Shown: in pieces, positions 12,764-18,507 of the stretch
Position numbering within the stretch: the first letter of the stretch is position 1
Layout of the letters: each line of letters opens with the position of its first letter
DNA from: Candidatus Aenigmatarchaeota archaeon
Lineage (GTDB): Archaea; Aenigmatarchaeota; Aenigmatarchaeia; QMZP01
Direction of reading: 5' to 3'
Assembly (NCBI GenBank): GCA_030672315.1
Contig: DAOVGQ010000047.1
Location: 1-18,507, forward strand
DNA length: 18,507 bases
Position numbers and translations under genes: made by a program
The notes under the pieces: generated by a model
What the model was told of the DNA's origin: nothing
Database searches by the model: none
What the model saw: only the letters and a program-made list of their open reading frames with translations

Positions 12764-13870
12764 CTACTTCACGAAGTCAATTCCCAGGACCTGCTCGATT
12801 TCCTTCTGCTTCTCCTCGGTGAAGGTCTTCTCAGGGCCGTATATCTGGGAGGACTTCACGCCCGTGACAATGAGCATGGCCCTTATGGTGTCGCCGAGTT
12901 CCTTGATTATCTGGGCCCCCCAGATTATCTTGGCATCAGGGTTTATCTTCTGGGAGACTCCCTCGACAATCTCCTGGCACTCCCTTATTGTGACGTCTGC
13001 CCCGCCGAAGACGTTGACAAGGGCGCCCGAGGCCCCCTCGATGTCTACATCAAGGAGCGGGTTGTTCAGGGCCTTCTCCACTGCCTCCATGGCACGGTTC
13101 TCGGTGTCTGACTCTCCCATGCCTATCATGGCCAGGCCGCCAGAGCCCATGACTGCCCGGATGTCGGCAAAGTCGAGATTGACAAGGCCGGGCTTTGTGA
13201 TAAGCTCTGCAATGCCCTTTACAGCATTGACCAGTATCTCATCAGCCACCTTGAAGGCCGTGGTTATGGAAACGTCAGGGACTATCTCCAGAAGCTTGTC
13301 GTTGGGTATGACAATCAGGGTGTCAACCATGGATTCCAGGTCCTCAAGCCCTTGCTGGGCATTCTTCTTTCTGTTCTTGCCCTCCATCTCAAAGGGAAGG
13401 GTCACGATGCCAACTGTCAGCGCTCCAACCTTCTTGGCTATGTCAGCGATTATGGGAGAGGAGCCTGTTCCTGTTCCGCCGCCGAGTCCGCAGTTCACAA
13501 AGACCATGTCTGCTCCTTCAAGGGCCTTCTTGATTTCCTCCTTGGATTCCTTGGCAGCCTCTACTCCGATCTTGGGGTCCGCGCCTGCGCCGAGTCCACC
13601 TGTAAGGTCGCGTCCGATAAGGACTTTATGGTCTGCATCAGTATAGAGGAGATCCTGGGCATCGGTGTTTACAGCAATGGTCTCGGCACCGACTATGCCC
13701 ACCTGCATCAGGCGGGATACGGTGTTGCCACCCGCTCCTCCCACTCCTACAACCTTTATCTCGGCCTTTCTTGATTCGAGAATCTTTCTGAGTTCTTCAT
13801 CGGTTTCTGTGTCTCTCTCAACAACCCTTTCTTCCTCCTGCAAAGCAGATTCCATAACGGACTCGGTCAT
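12764..13870 (-). CDS. ftsZ: Cell division GTPase FtsZ
   Basis: This 368-residue tubulin-like GTPase polymerises at the division site. A charged N-terminal extension of about 36 residues precedes [16 protein letters not shown]. The tubulin signature GGGTGTG is at residues 130-136 (in [14 protein letters not shown]), and the T7 loop [15 protein letters not shown] carries the NxDxxD residues needed for hydrolysis across the subunit interface. The protein ends soon after the C-terminal domain (VLGIDFVK). ATG 13870 has a purine-rich GAGGGGAGGG ribosome binding site 6 nt upstream. The 260-nt upstream region has two TATA-like elements and a palindrome shared with the HTH regulator promoter. Confidence 0.96.
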   Translation of the reverse strand: MTESVMESALQEEERVVERDTETDEELRKILESRKAEIKVVGVGGAGGNTVSRLMQVGIVGAETIAVNTDAQDLLYTDADHKVLIGRDLTGGLGAGADPKIGVEAAKESKEEIKKALEGADMVFVNCGLGGGTGTGSSPIIADIAKKVGALTVGIVTLPFEMEGKNRKKNAQQGLEDLESMVDTLIVIPNDKLLEIVPDVSITTAFKVADEILVNAVKGIAELITKPGLVNLDFADIRAVMGSGGLAMIGMGESDTENRAMEAVEKALNNPLLDVDIEGASGALVNVFGGADVTIRECQEIVEGVSQKINPDAKIIWGAQIIKELGDTIRAMLIVTGVKSSQIYGPEKTFTEEKQKEIEQVLGIDFVK

Positions 13871-14129
13871 TTGAACCCTCCCCTCAATCTTATTAAATCA
13901 GATGTAATCGCAAACACGTGAACTGTGAGCGCGAATATAAATCAGATTAAGAAAGTAAGTTTTTTAAACCTATGCAGACAAAAATGAGGACATAACACTG
14001 TTATACTGGTTTAGGTTGCCTTGCCCATCTAACTCCTAACTGCATCCTGTTCCTTGCTTCCATAAGCCTATGGCCTTTATCATTTCGATTGTTTATATGC
14101 AGTAATTAATATTAGAATTCACTTTGTCA
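13871..14129 (-). promoter_or_regulatory. ftsZ upstream region
   Basis: On the minus strand this region holds a TATA-like TTTATATTCG (13941-13932), which would give a leader of about 40 nt with the GGGGAGGG site. A second candidate, GGTTTAAAAA, lies at 13970-13961, and the palindrome at 13992-14004 is further upstream. The part next to the FKBP gene (about 14030-14129) contains a small CCATA / TATGG hairpin. I found no tRNA, no C/D box pair and no credible small ORF. Confidence 0.5.
13987..14005. promoter_or_regulatory. Palindromic element, copy 1 (upstream of ftsZ)
   Basis: AGGACATAACACTGTTATA. The core ATAACA-C-TGTTAT (13992-14004) is a perfect inverted repeat with a one-base spacer. It matches 18 of 19 bases at 15892-15910. 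It lies about 22 nt beyond a TATA-like sequence directed at ftsZ. Operator function is inferred. Confidence 0.6.
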
Positions 14130-14831
14130 TTATTTGGGTCTTTTCCCTTTATCGGAATCTTTTTCGGTTTTTTGTTCCTGAGGCCTGCCCACCTTAGGAC
14201 TAACATAATTAATCTTCTTGACTTCCTTTATCCACCTTGTTATCTCCCTGTTCAGCAGCTGCTTGACCTGGTCAGGGAGCTTGCTCTCGGTCTGGATGGT
14301 GAGGCTGCTGCTCTTTAGCACAGCCCCGGCCTTGAGGCCGTAGTGGTCAAGCATGGCCTGGGCCTTCTCCTGGGGGTTGGTCAGCTTCATTACTATCCTT
14401 ACCTTGTAGTGGAGGTCCTTGCCTGCCAGGGGACTGTTGAAGTCAGCTCTGACCCTGCCGCCAGAGACAGACTGTATCCTTGCGTGGCGGCCGTCTATGT
14501 TGACAAAGATTCCGGGAACTGGGTTTATCTTCTGGCTCACAAACCGATGGTAGGATATGATTTTGATGAGCCTGGGGTCACGCCTTCCGAAGCCCTCCTC
14601 CTGGCTGACATCGAACTCCCTCTTCTCGCCGGTTTTCATCTGGAGGAGATGCTTCTCCACTCCCGGTACTGTCATGCCTGAGCCCATTATAACAAGGACA
14701 GGGCCGTACCTCTGCCTGGGGTCATAGGTGCCCTCCTTCCTGGCCAGGGCCTCATCTGTAAGGTCAAAAACCTCACCTGTCGAGGCGATGCGGCCCACAT
14801 AATCTATCTTGAGGAAGTCTCCCTTGTGCAT
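14130..14831 (-). CDS. FKBP-type (SlyD-like) peptidyl-prolyl isomerase
   Basis: This 233-residue prolyl isomerase/chaperone is of the long archaeal FKBP type. GDFLKIDYVGRIASTGEVFDLT starts the FKBP domain, followed by GPVLVIMGSGMTVPGVEKHLLQMKTGEKREFDV. An insert-in-flap region (DPRLIKIISYHRF to VRADF) comes next, then NSPLAGKDLHYKVRI, the SlyD-type close of the domain. About 80 further residues form a helical C-terminal extension that ends in a lysine-rich tail (EKDSDKGKRPK). ATG 14831 is chosen over 14906 because a TATA box (ATTTAAATAA, minus strand) lies 25 nt upstream and the family starts with this sequence. Confidence 0.92.
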   Translation of the reverse strand: MHKGDFLKIDYVGRIASTGEVFDLTDEALARKEGTYDPRQRYGPVLVIMGSGMTVPGVEKHLLQMKTGEKREFDVSQEEGFGRRDPRLIKIISYHRFVSQKINPVPGIFVNIDGRHARIQSVSGGRVRADFNSPLAGKDLHYKVRIVMKLTNPQEKAQAMLDHYGLKAGAVLKSSSLTIQTESKLPDQVKQLLNREITRWIKEVKKINYVSPKVGRPQEQKTEKDSDKGKRPK

Positions 14832-14850
14832 GAAATCACTTTGTTGGGGG

Positions 14851-14860
14851 TTATTTAAAT
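14851..14860 (-). promoter_or_regulatory. TATA box of the FKBP gene
   Basis: On the minus strand ATTTAAATAA is centred 25 nt before the ATG at 14831, consistent with a leaderless mRNA. Confidence 0.6.
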
Positions 14861-14881
14861 TGTTGGCGGTTTGGCCGGGTA

Positions 14882-15301
14882 TCAGATGATATTTACGCTC
14901 GGGCATTCTGTGTATATCTCCAGGGTCTGGTAGTACTTCTGGAACTTACCCGAAAGGAAGACCTGGTCGCCCTCCCTGACGTCCGCAGTCCCGCTGTATT
15001 TGGAGCAGAAGACCTTGACCTCGCTCTGGCCGTCGGAGACATAGAACTGCTGGTATTCATAGCCCTTGTCAGAGGTGAAGTCATCGGCCACCCTGGAGAC
15101 CGTCCCTGACAGGGAGATGTGCTTGTCAAGGGGCATCTCATCAAGGAGATCGGTAACACTCTGGTATTCAAGCGTGGGGTAGAAGCTCTCGAAGGGGTCT
15201 GAGAGGCTGTAGCTCGAGAGCTCGCCTGACACTGCAGCTATGGCCAGGGCTACGGCTATGAAGCCGGCCATCATTAGGAATCTGAGCATGTTCTCATCCA
15301 T
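14882..15301 (-). CDS. Membrane-anchored OB-fold protein
   Basis: The protein has 139 residues. A single hydrophobic helix (MLRFLMMAGFIAVALAIAAVSG, about residues 5-26) acts as a signal anchor. It is followed by a linker and a domain with an OB-fold pattern: DKHISLSGTVSRVADDF, YQQFYVSDGQSEVKVFCSKYSGTADVREGDQVFLSGKFQKYYQTLEIYTE. Such tRNA_anti-like OB domains bind nucleic acid or act as secreted accessory modules; the external location suggested by the anchor leaves the ligand open. ATG 15301 is preferred because GGTGA lies 5 nt upstream; in-frame ATGs at 15307 and 15313 are alternatives. The leader contains two strong hairpins. Confidence 0.75.
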   Translation of the reverse strand: MDENMLRFLMMAGFIAVALAIAAVSGELSSYSLSDPFESFYPTLEYQSVTDLLDEMPLDKHISLSGTVSRVADDFTSDKGYEYQQFYVSDGQSEVKVFCSKYSGTADVREGDQVFLSGKFQKYYQTLEIYTECPSVNII

Positions 15302-15372
15302 ACACATCACCATCCGTTCCCTTCGGGAACGGCAAGCACTACATCACCATACTGCCTTTCAGGCAGGCAATC
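15302..15372 (-). repeat. Two tandem hairpins flanked by GGTGAT repeats
   Basis: Between the hydrolase stop and the OB-fold start the minus strand carries CTGCCT-GAA-AGGCAG and then CCGTTCCC-GAA-GGGAACGG (plus-strand 15313-15331). Both are perfect stems with a GAA loop, and each is followed by ATGGTGATGT. A third GGTGAT spans the hydrolase stop. The last GGTGA is the ribosome binding site of the OB-fold gene. Confidence 0.75.
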
Positions 15373-15844
15373 ACCCTCTGGCCTCCCTCGGGGCCTCGAG
15401 ATTGACTCTGAAGGCCCTGTGGACCCAGTCCTGGAAGCCGTCAGAGCGGTAGAGCAGAATGGCTGCCAGGGAAAAGGCAATTATCCCCAGGTTGGCGAAT
15501 ATGTTGTTGTAGGCTGCAAGGTTCAGGGTGTAGTACACGGGCAGGGGGTAGAGCAGGGGTATCCCCGATGGGGTTATGATGTCCAGGAGCAGGTGGGAGA
15601 GAAAGCCCGCGCCAAAGGCAAAGGTCGTTGAGCTGTCCACAACAAGGTAGAGGAAGACCACGCACACGGCCAGGAAGAATGGTGTGTGGACAATGCCGCG
15701 GTGCACAAAGGGAAAGCCGTACTGGAGGAGCAGGTCCAGGTCAGGGATGACCCCGCCTATGGCCATGGGAATCCTGGGAAGCCTCAGAATGTAGGCGAGG
15801 GCAAGGGCAAAGAAGAGATGGGTGGGACCGAGCATGGGAATCAT
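15371..15844 (-). CDS. YdjM-like (DUF457) membrane-bound metal-dependent hydrolase
   Basis: This 157-residue protein has four or so membrane helices and the family's metal-site motifs: GPTHLFFALALAY at the N-terminus, GGVIPDLDLL, HRGIVHTPFF, and GFLSHLLLDIITPSGIPLLYPL. The conserved His and Asp residues (THL, PDLD, HRGIVH, SHLLLD) are all present. Bacterial relatives are SOS-regulated, but the substrate is unknown. ATG 15844 is used; ATG 15835 (MLGPTH) is a close alternative. ACATAAAAAGG on the minus strand lies about 23-30 nt upstream as a TATA candidate. The OB-fold gene follows after 69 nt and may be co-transcribed. Confidence 0.85.
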   Translation of the reverse strand: MIPMLGPTHLFFALALAYILRLPRIPMAIGGVIPDLDLLLQYGFPFVHRGIVHTPFFLAVCVVFLYLVVDSSTTFAFGAGFLSHLLLDIITPSGIPLLYPLPVYYTLNLAAYNNIFANLGIIAFSLAAILLYRSDGFQDWVHRAFRVNLEAPREARG

Positions 15845-15891
15845 CTATTAATTGGGGGTTTCCTTTTTATGTGTAGGCCGGGTGGGGCGGC

Positions 15892-15910
15892 AGGACATAA
15901 CAGTGTTATA
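15892..15910. promoter_or_regulatory. Palindromic element, copy 2 (over the HTH regulator promoter)
   Basis: AGGACATAACAGTGTTATA. The core ATAACA-G-TGTTAT (15897-15909) directly abuts the TATA box TTTATAAA (15911-15918) of the HTH gene and covers its BRE position. It also lies about 50 nt upstream of the divergent hydrolase gene. Placement is typical of an autoregulatory operator; binding is inferred. Confidence 0.65.
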
Positions 15911-15918
15911 TTTATAAA
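15911..15918 (+). promoter_or_regulatory. TATA box of the HTH regulator gene
   Basis: TTTATAAA would place the transcript start near 15940, giving a leader of about 40 nt that ends in AGGTGA (15971-15976), 4 nt before the ATG at 15981. Confidence 0.6.
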
Positions 15919-15980
15919 CCTTTCCTGCAACTCTATTCAGGTGTTTGGTAATTACCAGTATGAACAGTTAAGGTGAAGTA

Positions 15981-16367
15981 ATGAAGCCCGTATGCGAGGT
16001 TATGGTGATGGAAATCCTTCCCGGCATCCGGGCCATGGTTGCCAGGAAGCTTATTGAGAAGCATGATTTCTCCCAGAAGGCCGCTGCCGAGAGGCTCGGG
16101 ACCACCCAGCCCGCGATATCCCAGTACAAAAGGAAACTCAGGGGCTTGGGGGTGGACTCCCTCCAGGGAAGCCCCAGACTTATCGAGATGATTGATTCCA
16201 TAGCATCAGGGGCGGCCTCGGGCAGGCTTTCCCAGGAGGAAATCGGCGGGGAGTTCTGCTCTGTCTGCAGGTTCATGCGCTCCTCGGGCCTGGCCTGCGA
16301 GTTCCACAGGAGGATGTACCCCTCCCTGGAGAACTGCACAATATGCATGGACAGGGAAAAGAAGTAA
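15981..16367 (+). CDS. COG2522-type transcriptional regulator: HTH plus C-terminal cysteines
   Basis: This 128-residue DNA-binding protein begins CEVMVMEILPGIRAMVARKLIEKHDFSQKAAAERLGTTQPAISQYKRKLRG, an XRE-like helix-turn-helix (recognition helix about TTQPAISQYKRKL) found at the N-terminus of the archaeal COG2522 family. The C-terminal half has FCSVCRFM, LACEF and NCTICMD: a CxxC, a single Cys and another CxxC. Together with Cys5 these suggest a bound metal or iron-sulfur cluster that could sense redox or metal state. The palindrome over its own promoter suggests autoregulation, and the second copy before ftsZ may be another target. Regulatory targets are inferred. Confidence 0.82.
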   Translation: MKPVCEVMVMEILPGIRAMVARKLIEKHDFSQKAAAERLGTTQPAISQYKRKLRGLGVDSLQGSPRLIEMIDSIASGAASGRLSQEEIGGEFCSVCRFMRSSGLACEFHRRMYPSLENCTICMDREKK

Positions 16368-16394
16368 CCCCGCTTATTAGAGAACCAAAACCAG

Positions 16395-17081
16395 CTATGA
16401 AAACTCGAGATATAGCCTGCCCCTTTCAAACCTCTTTGAGGTGACCGAGAACCTCTCGGGCTTGGTGATTATCTTGAAGTAGGCCCTGTCCCCTGCGCGG
16501 GCCCTGACCTCCACCGAGGACTCGAGTTCATTGATTTCTATATTGCCCTCGGACTTCACATCAGGGAGTTCCATCTCCACCATTACCCTGGTACCCACGC
16601 TTCTTACCTGAGTCCTGGGCTCCTCTGTGAACTTGGCGGGCTCCTGGTGCGGCTTCTCCTCCAGGGCTTTAGGTTTCTCATAGGGTCTTTCTTTCTGGAC
16701 AGTTCCCATGGGGGTGGTTTTTATGCCCAGCTCCTTCATCTCCTCTGCAACCTCCCTCCTGACCTCGTTGCGGTCAACGTTGCCAAAGGTCTTGACATCC
16801 ACCCTGGGTTGCTCCCTGTTCCTCCTTGTTATCTTTATTGTGAAACCGGATCTTCTGGGCCTCCTTGTGCCCTCTGGGGTATGGGGTGCCCTGAAGAATG
16901 GGGAGAGGTCAAGGACCTCGAACTCTTTGTCAAAGAGTTTGTCCATCTCCTTGAACTCCCTCCTGAACCTAGAGAATATATCGTCAAAGATGGACCTTCC
17001 CTTCTGCTCCAGGCTCGAGCCGCAGTTCGGACAGAAGTGCCAGCCCCTGTCAATCTTTTTGCCGCATCTCCTGCAAATCAT
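16395..17081 (-). CDS. Zinc-ribbon protein with Hsp20-like C-terminal domain
   Basis: This 228-residue protein has three parts. The N-terminal zinc ribbon has CxxC pairs at residues 3/6 and 17/20 (ICRRCGKK, FCPNCGSS). A long charged, proline- and lysine-rich middle (about 30-165) includes FDDIFSRFRREFKEMDKLFDKEF, a helix like that before many small heat-shock domains. The C-terminal beta domain (RVMVEMELPDVKSEGNIEINELESSVEVRARAGDRAYFKII, then GRLYLEFS) resembles an alpha-crystallin/Hsp20 core. A chaperone-like or scaffold role is possible; I cannot assign a function. The minus-strand TATA-like AAAATATATATACC lies about 24 nt upstream of ATG 17081. Confidence 0.75.
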   Translation of the reverse strand: MICRRCGKKIDRGWHFCPNCGSSLEQKGRSIFDDIFSRFRREFKEMDKLFDKEFEVLDLSPFFRAPHTPEGTRRPRRSGFTIKITRRNREQPRVDVKTFGNVDRNEVRREVAEEMKELGIKTTPMGTVQKERPYEKPKALEEKPHQEPAKFTEEPRTQVRSVGTRVMVEMELPDVKSEGNIEINELESSVEVRARAGDRAYFKIITKPERFSVTSKRFERGRLYLEFS

Positions 17082-17097
17082 GGCAACCCCTTATTGG

Positions 17098-17112
17098 TAT
17101 ATATATTTTAAC
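17098..17112 (-). promoter_or_regulatory. TATA box of the zinc-ribbon gene
   Basis: On the minus strand TTAAAATATATATAC is centred about 24 nt before the ATG at 17081; there is no Shine-Dalgarno site, so the mRNA is probably leaderless. Confidence 0.55.
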
Positions 17113-17143
17113 AGGGAATGGTTTAAAGGTTTGGACACACACC

Positions 17144-17150
17144 TATAAAT
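17144..17150 (+). promoter_or_regulatory. TATA box of nreA
   Basis: TATAAAT is centred 27 nt upstream of ATG 17174, supporting that start over the TTG at 17156. Confidence 0.6.
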
Positions 17151-17173
17151 AATTTTTGGGTTGGGAGAAGGGT

Positions 17174-18373
17174 ATGGTTTCGACAGCCAGGATGTGCCTT
17201 GTGTGCAAGGGTAGCAGGGCCCTGTGCGGCCAGGTGTACTGCCCCCTCATGGCCAGAATAAGTGTGGAGCCCAAGGTTAAGAATCTCCCCATGGACTTCT
17301 TCGGACCATCAACCTCTGTTTTCGTGGGCAGGATGGGATACCCAAGGATAAATGCAGGCCCACTTGCTGCAGTGGAATACAGGGAGAACATCGACAATCC
17401 CTCTGCCTGGTTCGGAATGCCCTACACAGAGCTGATAACCATGCGCTCCATGATGCTCAGGGCCAAGGTCTCCCAGGACATCAGGTCCAGGAGCAGGTAT
17501 GTCCTGGAGAATCAGGAGCTCGCTTTATCAGACAGGCCAACCGACATCGAACTCACCTTCAAGAGCAGGCCTGTATACAGGGTCAGCTTCTCTGACATTG
17601 TTCAGCCCATGGGCCCCAGTGCTGCCCTCCAGAGCATGAGGCTTGCCGAGAACCCGCACATACCAAAAAGGATTGACTACATAGTGAGCGACGACCTCAA
17701 GGCCGGCCAGGCTGGAATTCTGCTCTATAAGGACGGCCAGGATGTCTACAGAATATCCAGCATGCTGTCCTCTGGGGTTCTTGGCAGGAAGGAATCCAGG
17801 AGGCTCGTTCCCACCAGATGGAGCATAGTGGCTGTCCAGAATATGGTAGCTGAAGACATGATAATGAAGCTCAAGGACTATCCGCAGATTAATGAATACA
17901 GGGTATACTCGAGCGAGTTCCTGGACAACCACTTCGAGGTCCTGCTCATGCCAGGCAGCTGGGAGTTTGAGAACTTCGAGGCCTGGGCCCCTGGCTCCAT
18001 GTGGACCTCAAGTCTCAAGAAGCCCGAGATACTGGAGGAATACGAGCCCTACGAGGGCAGGAGGGGGTATGCAGAGCTCCAGGGAGGCGGTTACTATGCA
18101 AGCAGGCTGGGGGTGGCCGAGGGCCTCGCCAGGATGGAGAGGCAGGCCAGGGTGGTGGTCTTCAGGGAGGTCTATGAGGGGTATACAGTCCCCTTGGGGA
18201 ACTGGCAGATTCTTGAGAACGTCCGCAACGCCTTCAGGCAGCCCTTCATGAAGTTTGACACAAAAAAGGAGGTCCTTGAGCACATAGACTCAAGGCTCAG
18301 GCTCCCTGTCAAGGACTACATTGCAAGCAGCAGGATGCTCAGGCAGAAGAGGCTGGCTGACTTCGTAGTGTAG
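17174..18373 (+). CDS. nreA: NreA-type archaeal DNA repair protein
   Basis: This 399-residue member of the archaeal Nre family is linked in haloarchaea to repair of alkylation-type DNA damage and to the sliding clamp PCNA. An N-terminal Cys4 zinc finger (C8, C11, C18, C23 in CLVCKGSRALCGQVYCP) is followed by family segments FFGPSTSVFVGRMGYPRINAGP, NPSAWFGMPYTELI, MGPSAALQSMRLAENPHIPKR, LVPTRWSIVAVQNM and GGGYYASRLGVAEGL. The last residues, QKRLADFV, form a PIP-like box (Q, L, F at the right spacing, with V in place of the second aromatic), which suggests PCNA binding. The gene is monocistronic as far as visible. Confidence 0.93.
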   Translation: MVSTARMCLVCKGSRALCGQVYCPLMARISVEPKVKNLPMDFFGPSTSVFVGRMGYPRINAGPLAAVEYRENIDNPSAWFGMPYTELITMRSMMLRAKVSQDIRSRSRYVLENQELALSDRPTDIELTFKSRPVYRVSFSDIVQPMGPSAALQSMRLAENPHIPKRIDYIVSDDLKAGQAGILLYKDGQDVYRISSMLSSGVLGRKESRRLVPTRWSIVAVQNMVAEDMIMKLKDYPQINEYRVYSSEFLDNHFEVLLMPGSWEFENFEAWAPGSMWTSSLKKPEILEEYEPYEGRRGYAELQGGGYYASRLGVAEGLARMERQARVVVFREVYEGYTVPLGNWQILENVRNAFRQPFMKFDTKKEVLEHIDSRLRLPVKDYIASSRMLRQKRLADFVV

Positions 18374-18400
18374 ATATTGCAAAGACAGGGACCTCAGCGT

Positions 18401-18507
18401 CTAAAATATGTAGGGATACAACAGGGATGTTAGCCAGAAAAGGCCCAGCATTGCCAGAGAGACGACGACTGCTGTGATTAACCATCTCTTGATACCCCGC
18501 TTCCAGC
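18401..18507 (-). CDS. C-terminal end of a membrane protein (partial)
   Basis: On the minus strand the frame from the window edge reads WKRGIKRWLITAVVV, then SLAMLGLFWLTSLLYPYIF, then a TAG stop at 18403-18401. A basic stretch followed by a long hydrophobic helix is typical of a membrane protein C-terminus. The rest of the gene is outside the window, so no family can be assigned. It converges on nreA with a 27-nt gap. Confidence 0.7.
   Translation of the reverse strand, partial: WKRGIKRWLITAVVVSLAMLGLFWLTSLLYPYIF

Noticed and set aside
12747..13646. Long open frame (299 codons) antisense to ftsZ
   Set aside because: It mirrors the ftsZ codon structure, is full of Ser/Met/Arg runs typical of antisense frames, and has no ribosome binding site or family motif.
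13871..14129. Another hidden split tRNA upstream of ftsZ
   Set aside because: No pair of acceptor or T-stem halves and no T-loop consensus could be found on either strand; GTTCAAATG at the ftsZ start is just the start codon region.
1..18507. CRISPR array, insertion sequence or prophage
   Set aside because: No regularly spaced repeats, transposase, integrase or phage structural genes are visible; the gene content is conserved housekeeping.

Overview
This window comes from an archaeal chromosome. The evidence is the archaeal mevalonate pathway (phosphomevalonate dehydratase plus anhydromevalonate phosphate decarboxylase plus isopentenyl phosphate kinase), an NreA-type DNA repair protein, archaeal-type FtsZ, class III type IV pilins, a DRG/TGS GTPase, TATA boxes about 25-28 nt before many leaderless starts, GGTGA-type ribosome binding sites inside operons, and tRNA genes interrupted by bulge-helix-bulge (BHB) introns. 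Arginine is strongly biased to AGG. I cannot name the phylum; a DPANN or deep euryarchaeal lineage would fit, but nothing here decides it.

Layout. Positions 1-2311 (+): the 3' part of a DRG GTPase, a small orphan gene, a VIT1/CCC1-like membrane protein and an overlapping membrane-anchored Holliday-junction-resolvase-like nuclease. Positions 2359-3654 (-): a HerA/DUF87 ATPase, divergent from two small unknown proteins (3739-4212, +). Positions 4209-5621 (-): three class III signal peptide pilin-like proteins. Directly upstream of these, on the same strand, is a tRNA-Trp gene (5659-5871) with two introns, then a roadblock/LC7 protein (6087-6455, -). At 6682-6862 (+) there is a tRNA-Thr(GGU) gene with three introns.

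Positions 6948-12702: a NUDIX protein (+) converges on a six-gene block (-) that runs mevalonate kinase, UbiD-type decarboxylase (AMPD), phosphomevalonate dehydratase large and small subunits, UbiX flavin prenyltransferase and isopentenyl phosphate kinase. Together these convert mevalonate to isopentenyl diphosphate by the archaeal route, and UbiX supplies the prenylated FMN that AMPD needs. Positions 12764-15844 (-): FtsZ, a SlyD-like FKBP isomerase, a membrane-anchored OB-fold protein and a YdjM-like membrane hydrolase. Positions 15981-18507: a COG2522-type HTH/cysteine regulator (+), a zinc-ribbon protein with an Hsp20-like C-terminus (-), NreA (+), and the last 34 codons of a membrane protein (-).

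The most notable content is in the apparent gaps. Both tRNA genes carry introns that split the T-loop, and the tRNA-Thr gene is also split in the D-loop and inside the anticodon stem, leaving an internal exon of only 8 nt. All five introns were found by hand-folding. Their removal gives complete cloverleaves of 72 and 73 nt. A 19-nt palindromic element occurs twice, once over the promoter of the HTH regulator and once upstream of ftsZ.
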